Positions 1 through 6,015 of a stretch of DNA of 10,256 bases are shown here, in pieces. The translations under genes and the position numbers were made by a program. How positions within the stretch are numbered: position 1 is the first letter of the stretch; every line of letters starts with the position of its first letter. The stretch lies in assembly GCA_029907285.1 (NCBI GenBank), contig JARYMD010000139.1, positions 1 through 10,256 of the forward strand. Direction: 5' to 3'. A model generated the notes under the pieces. It did no database searches. It was not told the DNA's origin and saw nothing but the letters and a program-made list of their open reading frames with translations. Source of the DNA: Verrucomicrobiota bacterium. GTDB taxonomy: Bacteria; Verrucomicrobiota; Verrucomicrobiia; Limisphaerales; J093.

Positions 1-12
1 CATGAAACTGTT

Positions 13-26
13 CCGCCTGAAGGCGG
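13..26. repeat. Partial copy of the dispersed hairpin repeat
   Basis: A perfect small hairpin CCGCC-TGAA-GGCGG. The stretch from 8 to 26, starting with CTGTTC, matches the corresponding part of copy B (read on the minus strand) with one mismatch. To the right the match to the other copies stops at once, so only the hairpin end of the repeat is present, just before the LysM gene. Confidence 0.55.
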
Positions 27-110
27 CATTAAGAAACGCAGCGGGCCGGCATGCGGGCAGAAGTAATTACTTCGCTTGCAGATGAACGCGCGTGTTCATA
101 TGTTGCACAC

Positions 111-746
111 ATGCAAACACCACTGGTGTCACGCATCGTTTTAGGCGCGGCCATGATGGCCGCATGCACATGGCTGATGTCGGAAGCGAAGTCACAAGGG
201 ACTTCGGCCGATGCAATTCGCGAGGAATACGAAGCGCGGTTCAGGTCAATTTCAGCCAAGATCGATGATATTCTCGGCATCCAATCCACCCTCCAGCGGC
301 GCATCAACGATTTGTCAGCGGAGCTTGCAGCGCTGCGCGAGGAACAGTCTCGAATCGCCGGTCAAAGTGTGCGTCCCGACGATCTCCGCAAACTCGCGGA
401 CAAAATCCGCGAAATCGATCAGAAGCGCGAAGACGACAAACGGATCATCCTTGAGGAACTGCGCAAGCTCGCTCAAACCCCGATCCCGGAGCCGAAGCCG
501 CGAAAAGAGGAAACAAGAAAGCAAGAAACAAAGAAGGAGTCCGAACTGTCGCAGCCGCCCATTCCCCAGAAGGGCTACGAATATGTCGTGAAGGAGGGGG
601 ACACACTGAGCGCAATTGTAGAAGCTTACAGGCAAAACGGTGTGAATGTGACACTGGATATGGTTTTGAAGGCAAACCCGAATGTGAAACCGAAGTCGCT
701 GCGCATCGGCCAAAAAATCTTCATCCCGGATCCCGGGCTGAAATGA
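111..746 (+). CDS. Exported coiled-coil protein with C-terminal LysM domain
   Basis: The 211-residue product probably binds peptidoglycan in the periplasm or on the cell surface. Seen: a hydrophobic N-terminus (residues 9-22, IVLGAAMMAAC) that fits a signal peptide; a charged, helix-favouring stretch with heptad-like pattern at about 35-120; a Pro/Lys/Glu-rich linker at 123-152; and a LysM domain at about 156-206 with the typical start YVVKEGDTLSAI and end LRIGQKIFIP. LysM domains bind N-acetylglucosamine-containing glycans. Cys19 in the context MAAC could be a lipobox, but Met at -3 is unusual, so lipoprotein status is uncertain. An in-frame ATG at 51 would add 20 residues. I prefer 111 because it puts the hydrophobic segment at the N-terminus; neither start has a clear ribosome binding site. 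The gene stands alone and no terminator is evident after it. Confidence 0.8.
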   Translation: MQTPLVSRIVLGAAMMAACTWLMSEAKSQGTSADAIREEYEARFRSISAKIDDILGIQSTLQRRINDLSAELAALREEQSRIAGQSVRPDDLRKLADKIREIDQKREDDKRIILEELRKLAQTPIPEPKPRKEETRKQETKKESELSQPPIPQKGYEYVVKEGDTLSAIVEAYRQNGVNVTLDMVLKANPNVKPKSLRIGQKIFIPDPGLK

Positions 747-920
747 TCCAGCCTTGCCGGCGAGCTGATATTCGGTTCTGTGTTCACTTCTGAATCTGGG
801 CGGAGTTCACCGCAGATTTCATCAGCCGCAAATTATCCTGCCGGGTCAATCTGTGGGTGATGCCGAAATCTGTGGAGACACCACCATCTGAAACCAATGC
901 TGAAACACGCATCTTTGGGG
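747..920. other. Intergenic region with degenerate CAGATT-type words
   Basis: No gene is supported between the LysM gene and repeat copy A. The words CCGCAGATT (about 812), CAATCTGTGG (about 846) and AAATCTGTGG (about 867) recur in both orientations. Similar words are common in intergenic repeats of Verrucomicrobiota and Planctomycetota as I remember them. The open frame on the minus strand (784-1002) is only repeat sequence read through. Confidence 0.4.
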
Positions 921-998
921 GAGAGTTCAGCAATCGGTTGTCCCGCGCTTTGAGCGATGCCACGCCCGCGGCCGTCAGAGCCCCGCCTTTAGGCGGCA
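921..998 (-). repeat. Dispersed hairpin repeat, copy A
   Basis: Read on the minus strand it starts with the hairpin CCGCC-TAAA-GGCGG (996-983), runs through CTCTGACGGCCGCGGGCG and CGGGACAACCGA, and ends near 921. It matches copy C at about 63 of 69 aligned positions by eye. It lies directly 3' of the RDD-domain gene, ending 17 nt from its stop codon, so its hairpin could also help end transcription or protect the mRNA. No U-run follows. Confidence 0.8.
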
Positions 999-1014
999 GC
1001 AATAGCCGACTCCA

Positions 1015-2586
1015 TCAAATCATTGGCACGTCCCGTGGCACTTTCACAATGATGGTGCCGGCGATCTTGTCATGCCATGATTGGCGCTCGCGGGTCCAGC
1101 CTGCCCAGAAATACCCAATCCCAAACGCAAGAAACGAAAATACGGCCGCAAGAGCCCGCACAAGCGCAAGGCTGAAATCCAGATCGCGCCCGTCTTCGCG
1201 AACCACGCGTATTCTGCACACTACGCCGCCTATTGTGGTTCCTTTCCAAGTCCACATTCCAACGTGATAAGCGATCCAGAGAATGACGCCGAATCCGTTC
1301 AAATGGCCAAGTAACCATCCCAACAAAACAAGGTCGAGAAGTGTGGCTGCGAATCTGAGCCAGAACCCAACACGCGGCAATGACGCATAGTCGATTGGCG
1401 GCACACCGCGCAACCCCACACGCGGCTCTGTGCCCTCCTGGCCTGTTGCACCAGGAGCGGTGGCAGCGGTTGTGCCTCCGCCGCCTGTCGTTGGCAGGGC
1501 AGGGGAGATGGCGCCCCCGGTGGGCATCCCGCTTGTCGGCCTTGCACCGTTGCGGCCGTTCACTCGGAAAGCCCGGAATACTGCCATGAGCGCCGCTCCA
1601 AGGCCAAGACAGAACAATACGCCCCACAGAACACAGCCTAGAATCGGAACCATGTACAGCACGGTCACAAGAAGCGCTCCGACGAGGAAATGCGCCATGG
1701 ATTCAGGCGCCAGCGCCATGCCAAAGCGTTTCGTCAGTTGCGCGCCGATGAACTGGAGAGTCGCAGCTTTGCCAACCAAAACGGCAGCCAGCAATGCGAG
1801 CTTCAAGAACGGCACAGCCAACAGTCCCATGCCCGACGCGATAAGGAGCAGCATCAGCGGGCCAAGGAGAATCAGCGCCACCAAACCCACGCCAAAAGCT
1901 GCCAGTGAATTCTCGTCCAGCACCTTGGCACACTGAGCCATCGAACGCGGCATCAGCACTGCAATAATAAGATAGATCAAGAAAAACAATCCCACGAAGA
2001 ACCATGCAAATCCCGATGTCGGCGGAAGCGGCCGCATCAGCAACAGACCGCTCTTGACCCATTTCCATACGGGATTGAGTTTTGCCGACCATTTTTCAAA
2101 TGCGAACTCTTTTGGGGCGGAGGCGAGTCTGGCTTCCGGGTCGCGATCGAGATGTCCCAGCACAATTGTTGTTTCACCGCCGATTTGTGCTTTGGGGCCG
2201 AGCTTGAGGTTTCCCAGAACCACGACGCAGTCACCTGCGATCTTGCCGTTTACCTCGGCGTTGCCGTGAACAACGACCATGTTACCTCCAACGTCGCCGT
2301 CCACTTTTGCGTTGCCCAGCACCACAACAAGGTCGCTCACCTTTTCTTCTGCCGACACAACCGCATCGGCGCCAACTTTCACCATATCACCCAAAGCCCG
2401 CACTTCCGCGGGTGACGCAGATCGTTCCCGTGACTCAGCCGAGTCGTCTTCGGGCTTGATGCCTGCATTGCTCTGGGAATCCGCGTCGGCTGCAAAGCCC
2501 GTGGTTTGTGGCGCAATCCATGGACCGGCCGCCAGCAACCCAAGCGTTAGCAGGAACGCATAAAAGGGAAACTTGTTTGTTTTCAT
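1015..2586 (-). CDS. Membrane protein: bactofilin-like beta-helix repeats fused to RDD domain
   Basis: The 523-residue product is probably an inner-membrane effector of the ECF operon. Seen: a signal peptide or signal anchor (residues 7-24); a degenerate hexapeptide/beta-helix block at about 86-145, made of repeats starting VVVLGN, VVVHGN, VVVLGN and IVLGH, as in polymer-forming bactofilin-like (DUF583) proteins; membrane segments at about 192-212, 230-280 and 298-337; a Gly/Thr/Pro-rich linker at 345-395; and a C-terminal RDD domain at about 404-516 with RFAATLLDLVLL and the closing WHDKIAGT. RDD domains are membrane domains of largely unknown, possibly transport-related, role. The start at 2586 is chosen because AAAGGAG lies 7 nt upstream and a signal peptide follows; an open frame continues upstream to 2937 but would overlap the anti-sigma gene. 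The ATG overlaps the stop of the preceding gene as ATGA. Confidence 0.85.
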   Translation of the reverse strand: MKTNKFPFYAFLLTLGLLAAGPWIAPQTTGFAADADSQSNAGIKPEDDSAESRERSASPAEVRALGDMVKVGADAVVSAEEKVSDLVVVLGNAKVDGDVGGNMVVVHGNAEVNGKIAGDCVVVLGNLKLGPKAQIGGETTIVLGHLDRDPEARLASAPKEFAFEKWSAKLNPVWKWVKSGLLLMRPLPPTSGFAWFFVGLFFLIYLIIAVLMPRSMAQCAKVLDENSLAAFGVGLVALILLGPLMLLLIASGMGLLAVPFLKLALLAAVLVGKAATLQFIGAQLTKRFGMALAPESMAHFLVGALLVTVLYMVPILGCVLWGVLFCLGLGAALMAVFRAFRVNGRNGARPTSGMPTGGAISPALPTTGGGGTTAATAPGATGQEGTEPRVGLRGVPPIDYASLPRVGFWLRFAATLLDLVLLGWLLGHLNGFGVILWIAYHVGMWTWKGTTIGGVVCRIRVVREDGRDLDFSLALVRALAAVFSFLAFGIGYFWAGWTRERQSWHDKIAGTIIVKVPRDVPMI

Positions 2587-3080
2587 TTTGGTACTCCTTT
2601 CACTGTTGGAATCCTTGCCAACCGATAGATCAGCGTGCCACATCCGATGCAGCAGAGATACATGGCGGTCAGCACAGCCGCCAAACCGATCAAGAACGGC
2701 CCGTACGCTCTGCCAAGGCCCGCGGCCACGGCGGTCAGAACCACACAAACCAAATTTACAATCGCACCTGCGAAATAAAAAACATCCGAAACCACCTCCG
2801 TCGCGGCTCCGAGCAGGCCGGCATTTCTGACAAGATTCGCCCAGCCCGAGACCGAAGCCGCCAGTGCAATCAGGACAACCGCCGTCGCGGCAAGGCGAAC
2901 TCCGACCGGCCACGTGGACCATGACTGCCGATACCATGGGCAGGTTGAGCGCGCGGCTATTGCGGCAAGCACACGCGGAACAAGTGTGGGCGGTGCCCTG
3001 TGATCGGGCAGGCTTTTCAACTCACGGTCAAGGGCCTCAACCCACCGTTCGTCATCTGAACCGTTCGTCATCCGGTTCAT
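2583..3080 (-). CDS. Candidate anti-sigma factor, three membrane segments
   Basis: The 165-residue product is likely the membrane regulator of the adjacent ECF sigma factor. Seen: a cytoplasmic N-terminus with the amphipathic stretch WVEALDRELKSLP (residues 13-25) followed by APPTLVPRVLAAIAAR, then hydrophobic segments at about 60-82, 101-121 and 127-150. No HxxxCxxC zinc anti-sigma motif is present, so the assignment rests on position, membrane topology and the N-terminal pattern rather than on a named domain. The ATG at 3080 is preferred over the upstream TTG at 3104 because AGGAGG lies 10 nt before it; a further ATG at 3071 is possible. The start is 4 nt after the sigma stop, and the stop TGA overlaps the next ATG. 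It could instead be an unrelated small membrane protein of the operon. Confidence 0.65.
   Translation of the reverse strand: MNRMTNGSDDERWVEALDRELKSLPDHRAPPTLVPRVLAAIAARSTCPWYRQSWSTWPVGVRLAATAVVLIALAASVSGWANLVRNAGLLGAATEVVSDVFYFAGAIVNLVCVVLTAVAAGLGRAYGPFLIGLAAVLTAMYLCCIGCGTLIYRLARIPTVKGVPK
2594..2600 (-). promoter_or_regulatory. Ribosome binding site of the RDD-domain gene
   Basis: AAAGGAG on the minus strand, 7 nt before the ATG at 2586. It decides the start within a longer open frame and lies inside the 3' end of the anti-sigma gene. Confidence 0.75.
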
Positions 3081-3084
3081 TCGA

Positions 3085-3630
3085 TCAAAATCCTCCTGCG
3101 GCAAGCCGATGGCCGAGTTTCCGACGAAGCGATTCGCGCGCCCGGTGAATGTCAGTTTTCACCTTGCCCAATGACACTTTGAGGTTCGCGGCAATTTCCT
3201 CGTAGCTCATGTCCTCAAAGTGATACAGAACAAGGGCAGCGCGTTGTGCCGGCGGCAAAGCGCGGATCGCGTCCTCGATAATCGTCCGCTTGTCTGCGAG
3301 ATCGCCAGCCTGCTCATCCGAATCCGGCGCGGAGATTGTTTCTGTAAGATCACGCTCTTCTTGGCCGTCCTGTATGGATTCGGAAAAAAACTGCCATCGC
3401 GCCCGATAACGGGTGAGATGGTTCACGCTCAGATTCCGCGCGACGGTCTTGAGCCAGCCGCCCGCCGTGGGGCTGTGTCGCAGCTCGTCCAAGTGCGCGT
3501 AAGCCCGCAAGAAGGTTTCTTGGGCGATGTCTTCAGCGTCGGCCTCGTTGCCGACCAGGCGCAACGCTGTCGTATATACCATGTCTTGGTAGTCTTTCAT
3601 AAACGACTCGAATTGGCCTTGGTCGCTCAT
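3085..3630 (-). CDS. RNA polymerase ECF-type sigma-70 factor
   Basis: The 181-residue product directs RNA polymerase to a dedicated promoter set. Seen: sigma region 2 at about 14-75 (YQDMVYTTALRLVGNEADAE, then DIAQETFLRAY and GWLKTVARN), an acidic linker at 85-113, and sigma region 4 at about 123-171 with ALPPAQRAALVLYHFEDMSY and the helix-turn-helix EEIAANLKVSLGKVKTDIHRARE. Length and domain order match a complete ECF sigma factor. The ATG at 3630 gives a normal N-terminus, though no strong ribosome binding site precedes it. It is the first gene of a three-gene minus-strand operon with a candidate anti-sigma and a beta-helix/RDD membrane protein, which points to an envelope-sensing circuit. 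The ECF subgroup cannot be fixed by eye. Confidence 0.95.
   Translation of the reverse strand: MSDQGQFESFMKDYQDMVYTTALRLVGNEADAEDIAQETFLRAYAHLDELRHSPTAGGWLKTVARNLSVNHLTRYRARWQFFSESIQDGQEERDLTETISAPDSDEQAGDLADKRTIIEDAIRALPPAQRAALVLYHFEDMSYEEIAANLKVSLGKVKTDIHRARESLRRKLGHRLAAGGF
3091..3097 (-). promoter_or_regulatory. Ribosome binding site of the anti-sigma gene
   Basis: AGGAGGA on the minus strand, 10 nt upstream of the ATG at 3080 and embedded in the last codons of the sigma gene. It supports the shorter start and translational coupling. Confidence 0.65.
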
Positions 3631-3689
3631 CCGATTTGCTATTGGGCATGGGGGCCTGTGCTAATTCGAGCTCATTTTCACCCTGAAAA

Positions 3690-3714
3690 CACGATTCTGG
3701 AACTCAAAGTTTCA
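3690..3714 (-). promoter_or_regulatory. Candidate ECF-type promoter for the sigma operon
   Basis: On the minus strand, TGAAAC (3714-3709) and CGTG (3693-3690) are separated by 15 nt, about 60 nt before the sigma start. Many ECF promoters have TGAAAC and CGTA-like elements with a 16-17 nt spacer, so this is one base short. If real it would mean autoregulation. A weak suggestion only. Confidence 0.3.
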
Positions 3715-3873
3715 CAAAAAAGTCTTGCTACAATTGGCCCGGCCGGTTATCGCCTTGAACGCAGCCGCTTCGCCGGGCGGAAAACGCCGCGGCACCGGTA
3801 TTGGTCAATTCTAACGCCATGTCCTGTATCGCCATGGGATTGGCCTGTGCCTTTCCAGCGGCTCGCATTGCGT

Positions 3874-4371
3874 ATGCTGAAATGTCACGAGTTGATGGGC
3901 TTTATTTCGCCGAGCCTTGCTCAGGAGATCATCGAGTTTGTTTTCAAAGAAGACAAACCGTTGTACCGGACGGTGCTGGCTGCTGTGGCCGACGTCCACC
4001 GCGTCCGGCCCACTTTCCTTGAAAAGAAGCCTCGAACACAGCGGCACGCTGAAATGATTGCAACTCTCAGCCGCCCGCGACTGGAAGAGGCTGCTGCGAA
4101 TCTGTTGCGCGGATGGCTGCTGAAGGCTGAGAACGCAATCGTGACCGATTTCCTCGACAGCCTTGGCATTCCCCACGAGAAAGGGCTTGTTGAGGACTTT
4201 CCAAAGGAAATCGACGACGCAAAGCTCGATGCCGCAATCGATTTGCTGCTGGCCAAGCACCCAAAAGAAAAGGTCATTGTTTACCTCAATACCGTAAAGT
4301 CCTCCGGCGGCGCCGACTGGGAAAACCTCGGGAAAAAGCTCGCGGAAGACCCACGCCTTCAGCTCGGATAG
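3874..4371 (+). CDS. Helical protein of unknown function
   Basis: The 165-residue product (158 if started at the second ATG, 3895, giving MGFISPSLAQEI) is soluble, with no signal peptide or membrane segment. It looks all-alpha, with KEDKPLYRTVLAAVAD, RPTFLEKKPRTQRHAEM, LLRGWLLKAENAIVTDFLDS and LGIPHEKGLVEDFP as distinctive stretches and a C-terminal DWENLGKKLAEDPRLQL. It resembles conserved hypothetical proteins I associate with Verrucomicrobiota, but I cannot name a family or function. An open frame continues upstream to 3220, but that part overlaps the sigma gene and reads as unlikely protein. Neither ATG has a good ribosome binding site. It is transcribed divergently from the sigma operon and convergently with the gene ending at 4620. 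Confidence 0.75.
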   Translation: MLKCHELMGFISPSLAQEIIEFVFKEDKPLYRTVLAAVADVHRVRPTFLEKKPRTQRHAEMIATLSRPRLEEAAANLLRGWLLKAENAIVTDFLDSLGIPHEKGLVEDFPKEIDDAKLDAAIDLLLAKHPKEKVIVYLNTVKSSGGADWENLGKKLAEDPRLQLG

Positions 4372-4417
4372 AGGGATTCGAGGAGCCCCGGTTTTTCATT
4401 CACGCCACGGCGCAGGC

Positions 4418-4454
4418 GCCCTGCCACCATCCAGACTTTTATGACAGGCAGGGC
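4418..4454. repeat. Inverted repeat between convergent genes
   Basis: GCCCTGCC (4418-4425) and GGCAGGGC (4447-4454) form a perfect 8-bp stem with a 21-nt loop. It lies between the 3' ends of the genes at 3874-4371 and 4620-5264, where a bidirectional terminator would be expected, but neither strand has a U-run after it. It may instead be part of an intergenic repeat. Confidence 0.4.
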
Positions 4455-4481
4455 TTGCGCTCCGAGGCGAGCCGAAATCAA

Positions 4482-4590
4482 GGCACGAATTCCAAAGTTC
4501 CCGCGCAAACGCGCAACTCGGACACTGGCAGGTTGCTCCGCGCCTTGTGCGATGATGCGCCCGCAGCGGTCAGAGCCCCGCCTTCAGGCA
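4482..4590 (-). repeat. Dispersed hairpin repeat, copy B
   Basis: On the minus strand it reads CTGCCTGAAGGCGG, then GGCTCTGACC, GCTGCGGGCG, and ends in GCGCGTTTGCGCGGGAAC. It is the most diverged of the three fuller copies: the first hairpin has one broken pair and a few positions shift. It sits directly 3' of the minus-strand gene ending at 4620, the same position relative to its gene as copy A. Confidence 0.7.
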
Positions 4591-4619
4591 GAACAGTGTC
4601 GCCGAGCCCGGCAGGAACA

Positions 4620-5264
4620 TCATTTCCGGCCCCGTCTCAGCAGGTCCAGAATCATCTCCAACTCCATGTGGCAATCGCGAATTGTGCGTTCGGCTTCGAT
4701 GATCCGGCTTTCGAGGCGGCGGACGCGTTCTCGAAGTTCCATGCATTGGATCATCCTTTCCTCAGCCAGACACCGAACCGCTTCGTATTCTTTCGCTGTC
4801 ATGCCTTCGGTCCGACGCAGCTCGGCTGCATGGAATCCGAGGACTTGCGGTCCAGTTGATTCCTCCGCTTTCGAAAGAATTTTCCGAATGGCCGAAACCA
4901 CGGCCATCACCTGTTCGGCTTCTGCGTCAACTCGCCCACCAGCCCGGTGTTCCAGTTTCGACAGCACCCTGCGGATTTGCTCCCTCCAATCGCTTCCTGC
5001 TTCAAAAACCTCTTGAATTTCGCCGCGCAGGCGTCTCATTGGGGCCTGTGGAATCTCCGCACCGTGCGGATGTTCGATGTCCTCCAGCATGGACAGGACC
5101 TCGCGTGCCACTGCTATTTCCGACCGCATCTTTGCAAACTGGTCTTCCAAGTTGGGGTTCTCCGAGAGCAAGGCCATCAATTCGTTTTCTTCTGCGGGTT
5201 GTGCCTGATTGGCCAGAACCTTGTGCGCCAGTTCATGAAAGCGTTCATCACCACCAGTATTCAT
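4620..5264 (-). CDS. Coiled-coil protein with anti-sigma-like N-terminus, unknown function
   Basis: The 214-residue product is soluble, with no membrane segment or signal peptide. The N-terminus (about 8-57: FHELAHKVLANQ, then EENELMALLSENPNLEDQF and REVL) follows the pattern seen at the start of many FecR/anti-sigma-type regulators, where short helices bind the partner. The centre (75-150) is predicted helical and the C-terminus (about 160-210) is rich in Glu/Arg with heptad spacing, as in a coiled coil. The ATG at 5264 is chosen over the open frame's extension to 5447 because GGGAGGG lies 7 nt upstream and the N-terminal helical pattern begins here. It overlaps by ATGA the stop of a frameshifted gene with a sigma-4-like helix-turn-helix, so it may once have been that regulator's partner. 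Function is inferred only. Confidence 0.7.
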   Translation of the reverse strand: MNTGGDERFHELAHKVLANQAQPAEENELMALLSENPNLEDQFAKMRSEIAVAREVLSMLEDIEHPHGAEIPQAPMRRLRGEIQEVFEAGSDWREQIRRVLSKLEHRAGGRVDAEAEQVMAVVSAIRKILSKAEESTGPQVLGFHAAELRRTEGMTAKEYEAVRCLAEERMIQCMELRERVRRLESRIIEAERTIRDCHMELEMILDLLRRGRK

Positions 5265-5553
5265 CGCAGTTCCCTCCCAAGTTCTTTCAACAACTCTGGA
5301 TGTTTGGCGAACTCTCTCCGGAGCGCGGCTAGCGCTCTCGGCAGTGTGACGCCAACCGTTCCCAAGGGCATGCCGAACTTCTCGGCCAACGCCGCCGGAC
5401 CGCGATTTTGCCGGCATTGCCACCGCCTTCCTGAGAGACATTCTCACGGCGAACGAGCGCCGGTTCCCGTCCGTCGGCTACGGTGTTAATTGCCGTTATC
5501 AAGGCAGTTCGCTTGCAGGCTCGGCGTTGATACACGCAAACGAGGTGATCCAC
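5261..5553 (-). pseudogene. Frameshifted regulator with sigma-4-like helix-turn-helix
   Basis: Two overlapping minus-strand frames read as one protein if about one base is restored near 5389-5397. The first, from a possible GTG at 5553, reads VDHLVCVYQRRACK, then ITAINTVADGREPALVRREN and GGGNAGKIAVRR. The second, ending at TGA 5261-5263, reads LAEKFGMPLGTVGVTLPRAL, then AALRREFAKHPELLKELGRE. The second part looks like a DNA-binding helix-turn-helix of a sigma region 4 type. Its own frame is open only from 5443 and has no plausible start, so it is not an intact gene by itself. The joined product would be about 97 residues. Upstream of 5553 the frame meets a stop at 5575-5577, so the gene may also be 5'-truncated. 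It could be a true pseudogene or a sequencing error. The stop overlaps the next ATG. Confidence 0.5.
5272..5278 (-). promoter_or_regulatory. Ribosome binding site of the coiled-coil gene
   Basis: GGGAGGG on the minus strand, 7 nt before the ATG at 5264. It decides the start and lies in the last codons of the broken upstream gene. Confidence 0.7.
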
Positions 5554-5720
5554 GCCGCGTTCTTCCGGGTGGATTCAGGCGGAGAATCTGCGGTTGACCA
5601 CATGATCTCTCAAATAATCTGCTCCCAATACCGTCAGCACGGCCAGCCCTGAAAACCGAAGAGGAACAAACCTTTGTGAGGAGGAATTTATGGAAATGAT
5701 ATTGTCAGGGGCTGACCTGC

Positions 5721-5746
5721 TACAAATATGCCGCCCCTACGGGGCT
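5721..5746. repeat. Short repeat with CCCC/GGGG hairpin
   Basis: ACAAATATGCCGCCCCTACG followed by GGGCT. The core GCCCC-TAC-GGGGC (5733-5745) is a perfect 5-bp hairpin. Very similar sequences are, to my recollection, widely dispersed in Bacteroidota and PVC-group genomes. Single copy in this window. Confidence 0.45.
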
Positions 5747-5767
5747 ACGCGTGTGTTTGGGAACGTA

Positions 5768-5802
5768 CAACGTTCAACGTGCAACGCTCAACGCACAACT
5801 TT
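5768..5802. repeat. Five tandem CAACGNN heptamers
   Basis: CAACGTT, CAACGTG, CAACGCT, CAACGCA and CAACTTT follow each other without gaps. The first five bases are constant in four units and the last two vary. Confidence 0.75.
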
Positions 5803-5840
5803 CAAGGGTGTTGCTGCTTGGTGAGTGCTGAGTTGGAAAG

Positions 5841-5935
5841 CCGCCTGAAGGCGGGACTCTGACGGCCGCGGGCGTGGCATCGCCCAAAGTGCGGGACAAC
5901 CGAGCGCTGTTAGAGTTCCGCGTTTGCGCGGAAAC
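5841..5935 (+). repeat. Dispersed hairpin repeat, copy C
   Basis: Begins with CCGCC-TGAA-GGCGG, continues with CTCTGACGGCCGCGGGCG, CATCGCCCAAAGTGCGG and GACAACCGA, and ends with a second hairpin TTCCGCG-TTTG-CGCGGAA (about 5916-5933). This is the best-preserved copy and the only one in + orientation. It lies 3' of the minus-strand gene ending at 6016, but in the opposite orientation to copies A and B relative to their genes. Confidence 0.8.
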
Positions 5936-5960
5936 AAGAAAACTGTCTGTCACAGCTCCA

Positions 5961-5980
5961 GCGCGCCGGGGACGGCGCGC
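5961..5980. repeat. GC-rich hairpin near the 3' end of the large membrane gene
   Basis: GCGCGCCG-GGGA-CGGCGCGC, a perfect 8-bp stem with a 4-nt loop, 36 nt past the stop at 6016. No U-run follows on the minus strand, so it is either a repeat or a processing barrier rather than a classical terminator. Confidence 0.55.
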
Positions 5981-6015
5981 CCTACCATTGAGGGGAATGT
6001 GCCCGGCACGTTAGT

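Larger units (their letters stand above)
5554..5840. other. Repeat-rich intergenic region
   Basis: Holds GGAGAATCTGCGGTT (5581-5595), a CAGATT-type repeat word; a GCCCC-TAC-GGGGC hairpin; and a heptamer array. A 44-codon frame from ATG 5690 has a good-looking GAGGAGG before it but runs straight through the repeats, so I do not call it a gene. Confidence 0.5.

Noticed and set aside
784..1002. 72-residue minus-strand open frame
   Set aside because: It is made of repeat copy A and the adjoining CAGATT-type words. The shared frame is reported as a repeat property, not as a gene.
2587..2937. N-terminal extension of the RDD-domain gene
   Set aside because: It overlaps the anti-sigma gene in another frame, is Cys/Gly/Arg-rich and unlike protein, and the ribosome binding site plus signal peptide support the start at 2586.
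3220..3873. N-terminal extension of the helical unknown protein
   Set aside because: Most of it is antisense to the sigma factor gene and shows no domain pattern; the recognisable protein begins at 3874 or 3895.
5265..5447. N-terminal extension of the coiled-coil gene
   Set aside because: It is Arg/Ser/Gly-rich out-of-frame sequence of the broken regulator; GGGAGGG places the true start at 5264.
5768..5802. CRISPR array or iteron origin
   Set aside because: The units are only seven bases without spacers, and no cas, rep or dnaA-box features are nearby.
5690..5824. 44-codon frame with GAGGAGG before its ATG
   Set aside because: It reads through the CCCC/GGGG hairpin repeat and the CAACGNN heptamers, so its sequence is explained by repeats and not by protein selection.
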